NCBI GenBank assembly: GCA_023374045.1
Contig: CM041779.1
Coordinates: 297,176,167-297,240,166, forward strand
Source: Limonium bicolor
Lineage: Eukaryota; Streptophyta; Magnoliopsida; Caryophyllales; Plumbaginaceae
Direction: 5' to 3'
DNA: 64,000 nt
In this document: piece by piece, positions 32,585 through 44,300 of the stretch
Position numbering within the stretch: the stretch's first letter is position 1
Layout: every line of letters starts with the position of its first letter
Made by a program: the position numbers and the translations under genes
Notes under the pieces: generated by a model
Databases searched by the model: none
What the model was told of the DNA's origin: nothing
What the model saw: the letters and a program-made list of their open reading frames with translations, nothing else

Positions 32585-35500
32585 TTATGATGCAGGCCCT
32601 GTAGGATCTTCCGCAAGCTTCTCGGATTCTTGTGTCCGCTTCTGGAGGGTTGAGGTGCTTCCTTCGGAGTCTTCCTTCTCGCCTACCGGTGTAAGAACAG
32701 CATCACTCCGGGCCCGCGCAGCAACTGACCCCATAAAGGATGGGGCAAAACATGTATTCCCCGCGGGACGTGAAAACTTCACTAGCTCCTCGTGATATCC
32801 GGTGGCGCGAGCAAGGGCTTCAAACTCTAGGCTTTCATAAAGAGTTTCGTCCACCGATTGTTGCTTCTCGGAGAAAAACTCCGACACAATTCGTTGGCTC
32901 TCCAGCAAGTTTGCGGCATTGAGAAGACAGTGCCTCTTTAAGGCCCGAAACAGTGCGGTCCTTCGTTTGAAGTTCCGACCGCGTCTCTTTGAGAGCCCCC
33001 TTTAACTTCGCAACCTGGCTCTCATAGGACAGGGTAAGGCTCCGGTATCGTTCCCTCTCCGACTCCAAAGTGTTAGTGTAGCTTTAAGTCCAACACCTTA
33101 TTAACCAAAATCGGAACTTCGGGCGACCCTCCGACGAGGACTTGTTGTTTCTGCATAAAAACAAAGGATTAACAAAGAAATAACAAAAAAGAGAAGAAGC
33201 TTTCGATGATGTGAAATTTACCGGAAGCCTTTTTTTTCTGAGCTTCCACCTCTGCCTCAAGCTCTTCGATTCGAAGAGCGGCCTCCGCAAGCTTCTATCT
33301 CTCCGATTCAAGGCTGGCTTGGAGATCACTCTGTTTGGCCTCCGCTGCTTGCAAGAGTTGGTTCTTTTTTTCCAGCTCGGACTCGAAAAAAGACCGAAGG
33401 TCTTCGGTGGATTTCCGGATCTCTTCATCAACCTTCCGGACGTCTTCAGTTTCCTCTTCCAGCACCCGCTTCTGATCATCGAAAGAAGCCTGCAGCTTGT
33501 TGATGGTATCCTCTTGATCGATAGATGCAGTTTCTTGAAGTTCCTCCCGGAGAGCGGCTTTTTCGGCTTCAAATTGAGCCTCCGCTCGTGCAAGGGTTTC
33601 TTGAGCCCTGGCCTTTTCTTCTTCGACAGCCTTCTTATACCTCTCCGCGCGGGCTCCATGGTAGCGGAGGGCTTGGGAGGAATATTGAGATTGGGTCTCA
33701 ACGCATTGGGTCATCGCCATGGCCTAAAGAACAAAGGTATCAGAATAAAAACAGAAGGTTTTACAAGATAAATGTATGCAAAGGAAGCAAACCTGAATTA
33801 AAGCACTCCAGAGGCGCTCAAAAGCCTCTCTCTCCGGAAGAGAGTGACGGACGATGGCGTCACAGCTTCCCTCCCCAATCCGAAGTTTTTGTTTTAAGGG
33901 AGTTAGATGAGAGCCTGGGGCAAAAATGTCGTTGTCATTGTTGGCCGCCTTCGCTGCGGTAGACCAGAAGGCCTTGTACCTCATTCCACGAACAAATGGA
34001 ATGCGAGGGACTGGATTTCCTCGGTGATAGCCCTAGTCCAATTTTGAAGAGGGACCGCAAACCGAAGGATCAGCCCGCGGTGGAGGAGAAGATCTGTCAT
34101 CCGCGTGCTTGCTCCTGGCTCCGGACGGAGGAGCCTCCTGAGAAGGGGCGTCAGACGAGTCCGAGGAAGAACTTTCCTCCGCATTAACCTCGGCAATGCC
34201 CTTGCCTTTCCCAGGCAGGATCTCGCGGGCCTTTTTTCTCTCCGGAACACCACCTTCCTTAATCATAACGCCCTGCACAGGTCGTCGCGTCCGTTCAGGC
34301 TCAGGATCTGCGGAGGGCGGAGCAGGGGCTGCGAGAGACAAAACCATAAGTGATCAAACAGAAAACAGAGTAAAAACAAAAAAAGGACAAAAAGAGGTTG
34401 CAAAAAGGTATACCGGTGGAAAAAATGGAATCGGTATTTTGGGTTAAAGCTTCGTCTACGCAAAAAAAGTCATGCAGATAAGGGAAGAGGGACGATATGG
34501 GAGTTAAATCCACATCTTTCTTAACTCTGCCCGGACCGCAGGAAGGAGTGGATACGGAAGTACCTGTTTCCGGAGGGACGACAGCGGGGGGATCAGTGGA
34601 ACCCGTTACGGTAACATGCTTTTCCTTTCGCACTAATTTTATTTTTGACTGATCAACTCTTCTGGGCCCCTCGGAGGCTTTTCTCTTAGTGCCAATAGTT
34701 TTGCTACCAGTGGGACTCTGAGTTTTTCCACCGGAAGGAGCAGGCGGGGCTCCTTTCTTCTCTTCGGTGGCCTTGTAGTCAACAAGTTCCCAGTTGTAGC
34801 GGAGGGAAAATTTTCCGCCCGATTGAACAAAAGCTAGGATGAAAGGAAGAAGTAAGAAAGGCAACCAAAACTAGTAAAAAAGAAAGCACGCAAGGAGAAT
34901 ACATACGGTCAATCTTCGACCGAGTTTTGTTCAACTTCTCTTCGGAGAGAAAAAAGGTGATGGGGTGGAGCGCAGAGGAAGTCAACTTCTTAAGATATCT
35001 CCAATCGGAGATGAATTTGCGGAGGGGGGTAGCGGAGCGGCAAGTTGCCCCTTAGCTATGTCTCCGACATGAGAGACTCCGATAAAAGTCCCCCTCAGCG
35101 GATAAAAAATGAACCAGTTGGAGGACCAGCCGCTCTCCAAGCTCACACGTTTGAAGAAGGAATACCCGGACACGGCCAAGACAGAAATGTCCTCCTCCGT
35201 AGTAGTAGTGGTGTTCACCCTGGTCGTGAAGAAATTTACGAATTCCCGCGCATCAGGAGTAATGTCGTTCTCCACACAGACGGAGAGAAAGGCGTGCAGA
35301 CAGCCTAGGGCGTTGGGGTTCAGGTGGGCAAGAGTGCATCGCCGGCGGGAGAGGAAACCAAGCACAAACGGATGGGGGGAAACGCAGACCGCGGTGAAGA
35401 TGCTCCTGATACACCATGAAACCGTCCCCGAAATAGTTGAAAGGATGCGCCGTCGGTTCCGGCACACGGATCTTCGACCCAAGTGGGACTTGCACGCCTT

Positions 35501-35672
35501 TCATGAGTTTTTTCAAGTCCCTCACGGTAAGGCTAGAGCCGGTGCCCTGGCGAGGGTAGTCCCCGGCGACGTCTTCAGAAGGGATAGCAGCATCTTCAAA
35601 AACACACTTTTCCCCGTCGGTGAAAAGTGTCGATCCCGCCGGAACAAAAGAACTCGGGTTAGACAAAGCCAT
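32585..35672 (-). pseudogene. Antisense gene (aORF) of Tat element, multi-exon, coiled coil
   Basis: On the minus strand, ATG at 35672 opens MALSNPSSFVPAG. The N-terminal part (PFVLGFLSRR, LNPNALGCLHAFLSVC, ESGWSSNWFIFYPL) resembles the plant 'putative gypsy type transposon' domain known from antisense ORFs of Tat elements. Predicted exons: about 35672-34907, 34833-34414, 34328-33793 and 33723-33223, then further exons to a stop at 32585. Donors and acceptors such as 34906/34834 and 33792/33724 are GT/AG. A basic, serine-rich middle is followed by a long coiled coil (AERYKKAVEEEKARAQETLA and beyond). One frameshift sits in a run of six C's near 35375, and an in-frame TAG near 34033. Function is unknown; the family is usually assumed nuclear. 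Confidence 0.72.
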
Positions 35673-35920
35673 TGCGAGCAGAGGAAGCCGAAGAGTACGG
35701 GTGAACAAGTAAAGGGAAGAGTACGAAGGAGAAAAAAGCAAAGAACGAGAATCAGGGAATTAGAGAGCACGGAAGAAGAAGAAGGACGGCCGCTGAGTAG
35801 ACAAGAAAGCAAAAGATTGAGAACACGAGGCAAGGAAGAAAATGGTGGGCAAATGCGTGAACGGTCAGAGAAGTTCGAAAGTTTGAAAGGGTAAAGAGAA
35901 GGATAGAGGGGAGAGAATGA

Positions 35921-35930
35921 GTTTAAATAG
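35921..35930 (-). promoter_or_regulatory. TATA-like box upstream of antisense gene
   Basis: The minus strand reads CTATTTAAAC about 250 bp before the antisense ATG, followed by a pyrimidine-rich stretch (CTCTCCCCTCTATCC) typical of plant start sites. This would let the antisense gene be transcribed independently of the LTRs. Confidence 0.45.
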
Positions 35931-36240
35931 GCGGAAATTGGGACCGCTCAACCAAAAGAAAATCATAGCCTACTCCTGCAAATGTGTCAGGGAAATAGCT
36001 TCAGAAGGCGAGGAGGCGGCAGTTAAAGCGAGGCACGTTGCCAAGCCTCCGCAAGGTTTCCAACGGCAGGAAATCTACGCACGAAAGGGCAATTCCGAAG
36101 ACCTTTTTTTTTTTAAAAAAAAAGGGAGGTCTTGTGGGACTAGGAGGGACGGAGCAGAGCGCCAAAATTTAAAAACCAAAGGGCAACCAACAACAAAAAG
36201 ATCTTTCCTTATAAAACAAGAAAAGATCTTGTGGGACTGA
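35931..36240 (+). other. Region between antisense promoter and 3' LTR
   Basis: It contains an A/T homopolymer junction (36108-36122), a purine-rich GGGAGGTCTTGTGGGACTAGGAGGG stretch whose second half (GATCTTGTGGGACTGA, 36225-36240) abuts the 3' LTR and should be the polypurine tract region. No gene is seen. Confidence 0.55.
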
Positions 36241-36661
36241 TGAAGTGGGGTTCCACCACACATAGTAATCAAAGGGCTAGCGGAGAATACGTGCTGCCTA
36301 CGGAGACAACAAGATGGGACTCCCTCCGACCAAATTCTCTTCCGACTCCAACAAGCAGACCCTTGCGACCAGAGAGCCATACCACGGACAGACTGCGGAG
36401 GAGCAACCGCCTCCGAGGCAGGGCAAGACCCTCTCTGAGAGACTGAGAGTAATTATTGGTAAAAGGGGGGTAAAGTTGTACAAAGACCTTGTGTGTTTAG
36501 GAATATTCTAGAATAATGTAGGCCCATAGAAACGGTTATACACTATAGGGGAGCCTATAAATAAGGGTCATAAGTTATGTAATTGGTTACGCTTTCATAT
36601 ATACAACACTTGGAGCTCTCTTGGTAATCTTAGTTTTGAGTGCAAGTTTCATACGATCTCA
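36241..36661 (+). repeat. Tat element 3' LTR
   Basis: It is 421 bp, the same length as the 5' LTR, with about four transitions between them. The TATA box is at 36556-36563. It is followed by the TSD TGAGT at 36662-36666. Confidence 0.95.
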
Positions 36662-39600
36662 TGAGTTACGTCACAACATCACAATAATATGAACAACTGT
36701 AAACTCATTACATGATTAAGTCTTATAACGTCATAATCACACAGAAAAACAAACAATACACAAGCCGGTGTAAACCGGTAGGCAACAGACTGCAAGAAAA
36801 CCATACCTTGGTCCTTGCTTTGATTGATTTTCACCGTAGGCCACTCCTATACATAATTAAGAATGTCGGTTAATTAACTTACTTAACTTCAAATTTACTA
36901 AGTGTTTAACATGTTTATATGACATGTTTTAATGCCCAAACTTATCCTTGATTACCTACATTATACCCCCTAGGGTTAACTACTTAAGCCATACTTTGTT
37001 TGTTTTTTTTTACAAGTTTAGGTCCGACCAAACTTACCGACCGACCTTACACAAGGTCGGTCCATTCCAGAACACACCTTACCGTGAAAAATTCTACTCC
37101 GACCGACCTTGCATGTTCGGTCACAAGTTCGGTCTATTCCCGAGAGTTTCTTTCCTTTGAAAATTCAGGCCCGACCGATCTTGGCAAGTCCGGTCGCAAG
37201 ATCGGTCGATTCCCGAGACTCACTTACGTACAAAAATTTAGGCATGACCGAACTTGTAAGTCCGGTCCCAAGTTCGGTCTATTCCAGAGACTCAATCCGT
37301 ACTAAAAATCCATGCCCGACCGACCTTGCAAGTCCGGTCCCCAAGGTCGGTCCATTCCAGAGACCATTTCTCGCAGGGTAAACTGGGCTCGACCGATCTT
37401 GTCAAGTCCGGTCGCAAGATCGGTCTACTCCAGACCCTTGTTTCCTAATTGTCCATTTAACTCCAAACTTCACCTCATATATCCTAGTATGTTCTAACCT
37501 TATTTGGGCACTTCAAACACACCTTAAGACCTCCGTAAAACTCCTTAAACCATTCACTAAAATCCTCCTCAAGCATTACACAAGTTCTTATAAAAAGGAT
37601 TACACTTGTAATGTTTTTCACTAAGTTTCTATGTGGTGTTTCATACCTATAACTTCAACTACTTCCAAATGTTTTCTCACCACTACAATATCATCTCCCA
37701 AGCATCTTTCCTTCCTAACCAACTCCTTGGATATCTTTACAAGCTTATAGCCCCTCCATGCAACACATCACTCTTCTTATTCACCAACATTGCACAAGTC
37801 CTAAACACAATCTCACCATGATCTTGAAGTGTCCCAAAACATTCTTTTGCATTCTAAATCCTCTAGAATAATGCTTAAGTCCCTTTTACACCTTAAAACA
37901 CCATAATGCATGTTTCTTTCACTAGTTGAACACTTAACCATTCTAAACATTTCCTAACTTACCAAACTCATTTTAAACACTTAGAACTTCTTGTTTATTA
38001 CCTAAATTTTGACATGAACTCTCCTAGAACATTGCTAAGCCAAAACACATTGTTTCCACCATTAAACAATCAAGAACACTAAAATCCATCAAGCACATTC
38101 TTATACACAAAACTTCACTCATTTAGCACTACATCACAATATAGTGCATAATTTAAAGTGCTTGGCACTTAGGCCCTTAAATAGCATGGCTCTTAGGCCC
38201 TTAAATGCATAAATCATAAACACTGAATTTCCCACATTATATTTGTCTTTGACCTGCAAATACACTCAAAACACATATGCCCTTTTACTAGTCTCCTTGA
38301 GAACATTTTACTAAGTCATTCACCATTGGCTCCTTAGATCATTTAATAAGCAACATAAGCTCATTTCTCCTAAGACTTTAAACCACATTAGGTTAGCACA
38401 TTTACCTCTTTTCCTCACAACTTCTTTCTTGTTTCCTTGACTAAATCGGCAAGGCTTTTAGTTGCTTGTCAACTTCTAAACATTACACATATGATAAAAT
38501 GAGTATACAAGCTTTATGCTTCATCTCATTGTAAACCCTAGGTTATACATTGCTTTAAAACATTAAGATAGTTGTTTTACCTTGGATATGAAAGAGAGTT
38601 CGAATATGTAGCAAGAGAGGACTCCACCTAGTCCATGAAAGGTTGAAATGAAGCTAGAACAAAGCAAGGTAAGGGCACCATTAGTGGTGATTTTCAGACA
38701 ACATAAAAACATGAAGGAAGTGTTATTTTTCTTTGAGTTTCCTTACCTAGAAGCAAAGGAGAACAACAATATGTGAAAAGATGAGCTCAAGCTCCTCCCA
38801 TGGAGATTCTTCTTGGCACCAAAATGGAGCTCTTGAGATTTTGAAAGGATAGAATTGAAGAGCTTGATGAGATGAAGAGAATGGTGGTCTTAGAATTTGA
38901 TTTGGCAAAGTGAGCTAGGAGATATAAGAGGTCAAAGATGATATTGTGTGTGGTACTATTGCAAACCGTGAATGGAGAGCAAGAAGAAGATAGAAGAGAG
39001 AGAGGTTGAAGACGTGGGAAATGAAGAGGGAAATGAGAGAATGAAGATAAGTTTACTTTTAAGAGATATTTATATGTTAAAGTAAATAGTAACCTAAGTA
39101 GTCATCTTTTATTTGTTTAACAAACTAACAAGAGTGGTGACTCACCACTAAGAAAACCGGCCCCCTTAATGTTCTTAGGGGTATTTTAGTCTTTTTTGAC
39201 CAATTAAATTACTTACATTGACATATGTTATAAACTTGGTTAATTTGGTTACTATTCACTAAAACAAGGCACATAGTTGTGAAATTTTTGATTTCCCATT
39301 GATATAGACTTCCAAATGTGATACTAAGTAGTACACATATTAATTAAATAGTAATGATGGACATTTAGCCATTCAAAACTCATTTACAAGACAAGTTTTC
39401 AAAAATGTGCTTTAAGACTCCTTAAAGCACATTTTGTGTTTTAACTTGTTTTCAAGCTTGGTTTTCTTGGTAATTGGTTTAATATATTCATTAACTATAA
39501 AATAAGTAAGGTCTTGGTAAGCTCATTGGGTCTTAACAAAGCTTATCCCAAGCTTAGAGCACATTTTAGCCTTTATTGACCTTAAGGTATTTATTTATGT

Positions 39601-39703
39601 TTTCTATGGTTTAAATTGTTTACTAATGTTTCTAAGACTCTTTTTAGTCTTAATATACCATATTTAAATGTTTAAACAACATACTAAGGTTTGGGGTATT
39701 TCA
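36662..39703 (-). repeat. Minus-strand Tekay 5' LTR, outer (5') part
   Basis: This continues the LTR interrupted at 1531. The first five bases, TGAGT, are the right TSD of the Tat element. In minus sense the LTR starts at 39703 with TGAAATACCCC, and its rebuilt length is about 4.03 kb. Positions 37026-37425 carry an array of palindromic modules with the core GACCGA...TCGGTC. The LTR is inserted in a Copia RT frame, and 39704-39708 (TGAAT) should be the TSD whose partner lies outside the window. It otherwise contains AT-rich non-coding DNA and no credible gene. Confidence 0.9.
37026..37425 (-). repeat. Array of 34/35-bp palindromic modules in Tekay LTR
   Basis: There are six modules, five of them 34-35 bp (37101, 37173, 37246, 37318, 37391) and one short (about 37040). 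Each starts with GACCGA and ends with TCGGTC, with a central CCGGTC or TCGGTC half-site. The seventh arm base varies among C, A and T, and the opposite arm usually changes to pair with it (GACCGATCTTG faces CAAGATCGGTC; GACCGAACTTG faces CAAGTTCGGTC). The spacing is about 72 bp. Function is unknown. Confidence 0.85.
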
Positions 39704-40639
39704 TGAATGATTACTCCTTGTTTACTTGGAAAATTGGAAATAGAGTATGTTTTCTGATTGTATATGTGGATGATATATTAGTAACAGGGGATGATAATGA
39801 GTTGCTTAAGAGTATTAAACTTGACCTTGATAAAAGGTTTAGGATTCAAGACTTGGGGGGCCTCAGTTATTTCCTGGGAATGCAATTCTTGTATAACTCT
39901 AATGGGGTTTTTTGTTACAAAAAAGGTATTGTGATAGTTTGGTTAGATAATTTGGGTGTAATAGTCTGAAATCTGTTGTGAGTCCTTTGGATGTCAATAC
40001 TAAATTAAGAAGAAAAGAAGGCAAACCTTTGAAGGATCCTAGTATCTATAGACAGTTGGTAGGTAAACTAAATTTTCTTTCACACAGTAGGCCAGACCTG
40101 TGCTATGCAATTCAGGTTTTGAGTCAATTTTAGATGCTCCTTCTGTTATACATTTGCATACAGCTTTACATACTCTTAGGTATGTCAAGTGAACTGTTGG
40201 CTATGAACTATTGTTTAACAATAAAAGGGTGTATAATTTAGTGGGTTGTTGTGATGCTGATTGGGCTGGTTGCCCTAATACTAGGAGGTCTATAAGTGGA
40301 TATTTTATTTGTTTTCGAGAAAGTCCTTTGTATTGGAAGTCTAAAAAACAAAACTCTGTTGCTTTGTCCATAGCCAGCAGAATATAACCCCGGTCCCAGT
40401 CAAGTTTGATAGTCAGTCAGCTATATATTGCAAGGAACCCATTTTTACGTGAAAGAACAAAGCACATTGAGTCAGATGTGCATATTGTAAGAGAAAAGCT
40501 TCAGGATGGTCTAATTTTGGTGGAGTTTGTGCCTTCTAAGGATTAACCTGTGGATCTTCTAACCAAGCCCTTATTTGGGAAGAAGTATCTTGTCCCGACC
40601 AGGAAGATGGGAATGAAGAGTTATGAAGATCATAGCTAG
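39704..40639 (+). pseudogene. Ty1/copia RT-RNase H remnant
   Basis: The frame reads DYSLFTWKIGNRVCFLIVYV, then the catalytic VDDILVTGDD, then FRIQDLGGLSYFLGMQF, hallmarks of copia RT. After a frame change near 39960 come RQLVGKLNFLSHSRPDL (connection), GCCDADWAGCPNTRRS and YWKSKKQNSVALS (RNase H), and finally TKHIESDVHIVREKL with DLLTKPLF, the end of copia pol. Several stops and shifts are present. The 5' part of the element lies beyond the minus-strand Tekay insertion, outside the window to the left. Confidence 0.88.
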
Positions 40640-40676
40640 CTTTTAATCTTATAGTCTATGTCTGATTTGAGAGGGG

Positions 40677-40973
40677 TGATAGAGTTAAGTTATAACAAGT
40701 TGTGTATTATTTATGTTCAATTGTACATACTTAGGATTGTATATATAGTTTTATGAAGTTGCTGTAACGGCTAGGTTGTAACGACTCTTTAGTAAGGTGT
40801 ATATAGACTTGTTTTTGTTTTCTCTGTAATTAGTTGATTCATTCAAGAAATAAAGAAACTCTTCACTTTCTCTCTTCCCTTTTCTTTCTTTCTCCATGTC
40901 TTTTCTCTGCAAACCCTCGATCTGGGTTTTTGCTCAGCAATTGAATAACCAGAAGAAGGGGTAAATCTCAACA
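40677..40973 (+). repeat. Copia 3' LTR
   Basis: A GAGAGGGG purine tract precedes TGATAGAGTTAAG at 40677, and the LTR ends CTCAACA at 40973, about 297 bp. It includes a TATATAGTT stretch and an AATAAAG poly(A) signal (about 40850). The partner LTR is outside the window. Confidence 0.8.
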
Positions 40974-41323
40974 GGGTGTAATGCGCTCGTGATAGAAATT
41001 TCCTTTGGTTCTATTCAAAAAAATTCAACAAAGCGGTTGTTTAACCAAATTACCGATGACTGTTTTTGTATCTTTAATTTGTCTCTTAATTGGTGGCGGT
41101 GAACACATGAAACTGAATGTTTTGGATACTAGATTGGCGCACCATATGTTGCATGCTGGTGGTTTTTGAAAGTTCTGGATAAGTCTAAATTTGTGATGGT
41201 GGAGGAAGATGAAGAGATAAATAGGTGGTCTATGGAGGTTGTTTGTGGCAGCTCAAGGAGTAAATGATGAAATGGGGAGGCGGTTAACTCAAATCACCAT
41301 GGGGCTAAGAACGGTTTTACTAT
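40974..41323. other. Unassigned flanking DNA
   Basis: This holds no recognisable gene or repeat end. It ends in ACTAT (41319-41323), the TSD of the solo LTR to the right. Confidence 0.5.
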
Positions 41324-44300
41324 TGAAAACCCCAAACTTATATATGGTGTTTAAATGATAAACTAAGATATAAGGAGGCTAAATAATGCCTTAGAAACAT
41401 TAAGAAACATTTCTAATCAAAGAAAATAAGGAAACACCAAAAGAGCAGTTTAAGCAAAAACGTGCTCTAAGCTTGGAGAGACTTGGGAGAGTACCCAAAT
41501 ATTGTTCTAAGACCTTAGTAATAACCTAATGGTCATTTTAAATCAATTACCAAAGAAAACCAAGCTTGAAAACAAGTTAAAACACAAAATGTGCTTTAAG
41601 GAGTCTTAAAGCACATTTTTGAAAAATTGTCTTGTAAATGAGTTTTGAATGGCTAAATGTCCATCATTACTCTTTAATTAACATGTGTACTATATAGTAT
41701 CACATTTGGAAGTCTATATCAATGGGAAATAAAAAATTTCACAACAATGTGCCTTGTTTTGTGAATAGTAACTTAATTAAGCTAGTTTATAACATAAGTC
41801 AATATAAGTGAGATATTTGGTCAACAAAGACTTAAGTACCCCTTGTTACTAATGGGGGCCGGTTTCTTATAAGGTGAGTCACCATCTCTATGAGTCATTA
41901 AGCAAATAAGAAAGGAAATTAAAGGATAAAGCAAAAGTACTATTTACTTTTCAATATAAAGATCTCATTTTGACTCACCTCTCTCCTCATCTCTTCATTC
42001 TCCCTTGTTCCCACGATTTTCTTGCTCTCTCTCCCTTCTCCATTAACGTGAAGAGCAACCCCATGCTAGCTCCACCTTCTCTTGCACACATCTTGCTCAT
42101 TTTAGCTCCAAAACCAAAACTAAATACATATATCTCTTAGTTAGCTCAAGCTCTTCCTTTCTATATTTTCAAAACTTCAAGAGCTTCATTTTGGTGCCAA
42201 GTCAAACCACCATTAGAGGAGGAAATTCAAGTTTGGAGACTCCATTGGCTTCTCCATTCTCTTAAGGTAAAGAAAGTGTAAGAAAACCTAGGTTTCCATC
42301 ATTTCTTTCCTTGTCCGAAAATTTGCACTCATGGGACTCCATGTTTATGCCTTGTTCTAGCTTGTTTTTCTACTCTTCAAAGGATTGAGGAGGTCCTTCT
42401 TGCTTCATATCCAAGCTTGTCTTGAGAAACCAAGGTAAAACAATCACCTTAATACCTTGAAGCACATTTTTAACCTAGGGTTTGTTCCTTAGGGTTAATT
42501 ATTATCTAGTACTCATTGGAGTCATTGGATATTGGTTAGAATATTGGCAAGGAGATATATATTGGTGACCGAGATTGAGCAAGGAAAAACCTAAGGAAAA
42601 AAGTCTTTAAAGCTTGTAAAAGAACAAGGTAAATTACTTACCTTAAGGTGTTTTATTGTTTAAGGGAATGGGATTTAGATATGTGATGAGTTTAGTAGAG
42701 AGTTTACATTAGAAAAGGTTTATATAAAACCTAGGAGAAACAATGACTATACTTGTGAACTTGTGACTAAGGAGCAAATGAGAAAAAGAGATAGTTTAAG
42801 GATATCAAGGTGAATTACAAGAAGCATTTTGTTTCAATGGGAGCCTTGTTGTGTGTATTCGCAGGTTGAAGGCAAATATATGTGGAAATTCAGTGGTTAA
42901 GATTATTGTCATTTAAGGGCCTAAGTGCCAAGCATTTAAGTTTAAGCACTATATGATGATGTGGTGTAGTTTTGGTGTAAATTGTGTGTTAAGGTGTTGT
43001 GTTGGGAATTTGAGTGATGTTGGTTGTTTGATGGAGAAAAACCAAGTGTTAGGATGTATTATATACTAGAGAACCCATGGCAAAAATTTAAAGGAGAACT
43101 TGAGTGTTTGAGATGTTCTAAGGGAATTTAATGACTAAGGAAGTACTAGGAAGTTTAGAGGTTGTCTTGATGAAAAGAGTGAGATAAAGTGTTTTAATGA
43201 GGTATAATGACTTAGGTATTACTATGAAGGGTTTAGGAATTAAGAGAATGTAAAGGAGTTTTAGATGGTGAAAGATGCTTGGGAGATGATGTTATGGTGG
43301 TGAGGAAGCATTTGGCATTATTACAAGGAAAGTGTATAATGACTAAGGTGGATCTTGGTGAATGATTTAATGTGTTTAGTGGAGGGCTTAAGGTGTATTT
43401 GAGGTGTCCAAAATAAGGTTAGAACATGCTAGGATATATGAGGTGAAGTTTGGAGTTGAATGGGAATTTAGAAACAAGGTTCTGGAGCCGACCGACCTTA
43501 GGGACCGGACCTGCAAGGTCGGTCGGGCTCAGTTTACACTACCGGAGAAAGTTTCTAGAACCGACCGAACTTGGGGACCGGACTTGCAAGTTTGGTCGGG
43601 CTTGTATTTTGTGAAGGAAATAAGTCTCTGGAATCGACCGAACATGGGACCGGACTTGGCAAGTTCGGTCGAGCTTAAATTTCCCACGGGGAAAACTCTC
43701 GGGAATGGACCGACCTTGGGACCGGACTTGTAAGGTCAGTCGGGGTAGAATTTCAAGCGGTAATATGTTCTGGAACGGACCGACCTTGGGTAAGGTCGGT
43801 CGGAAGTTCGGTCGAGCCTAAAAAAAAAGAAATTTTGAATTATAAGGATGGTAATAGGTAATAAGGTATACCTTTGGTAGGTGGTATGATTAGGACCCTA
43901 AGAACTTAAGGGATTAAGTTAAGTTAAGTATAAGTTTTAATGTTTAAAGTTAAGTTTGTAAGTTAAGTGGCAAAGACTTAAGGAGGTATTCAAGGGGATT
44001 TAGGAATAGTGAGATAAGTAGGCAAATAACTAATGACTAAAATGAATGAATTTTTAGGTTTGTGAATTGGGACCCCGAAGAAGTTAATCAAACAACGATC
44101 GACGGTGAACGGTACAATCCTTCTTGTGACCTGCTTGCTAACGAGGTGTCCCTCGGCTTGTGTGCTATCTGTTTAATTGCTATGACTAAAACAAGATAAA
44201 GCATGCAACCGGTATATTTGTTCTCGTTGTGTATGTGTTATATTTACACTAACCCGCGAGACTTGAGATTGTTACTAACCAAGTTTAGTACTTACTGAGT

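Larger units (their letters stand above)
1532..36661 (+). mobile_element. Tat-lineage Ty3/gypsy retrotransposon, complete ends, interrupted
   Basis: The element is bounded by two 421-bp LTRs (1532-1952 and 36241-36661) and by the direct TSD TGAGT (1527-1531 and 36662-36666). Order on the plus strand: gag, protease, RT, RNase H, a second RNase H, then (after a 24.7-kb nested insertion at 6193-30855) integrase. An antisense gene follows on the minus strand at 32585-35672. Two RNase H domains and an antisense ORF after integrase are known features of the Tat group. By eye the LTRs differ at about four sites, all transitions, so the insertion is young. The coding frames are nevertheless badly broken. 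Without nested DNA the element is about 10.5 kb. Confidence 0.93.

Noticed and set aside
32547..35894. Plus-strand reading frames between integrase and the 3' LTR of the Tat element
   Set aside because: They mirror the antisense gene and show no domain of their own. Codon content and motifs favour the minus strand.
40974..41323. Possible gene fragment between Copia LTR and solo LTR
   Set aside because: No open frame or motif beyond chance. Left unassigned.
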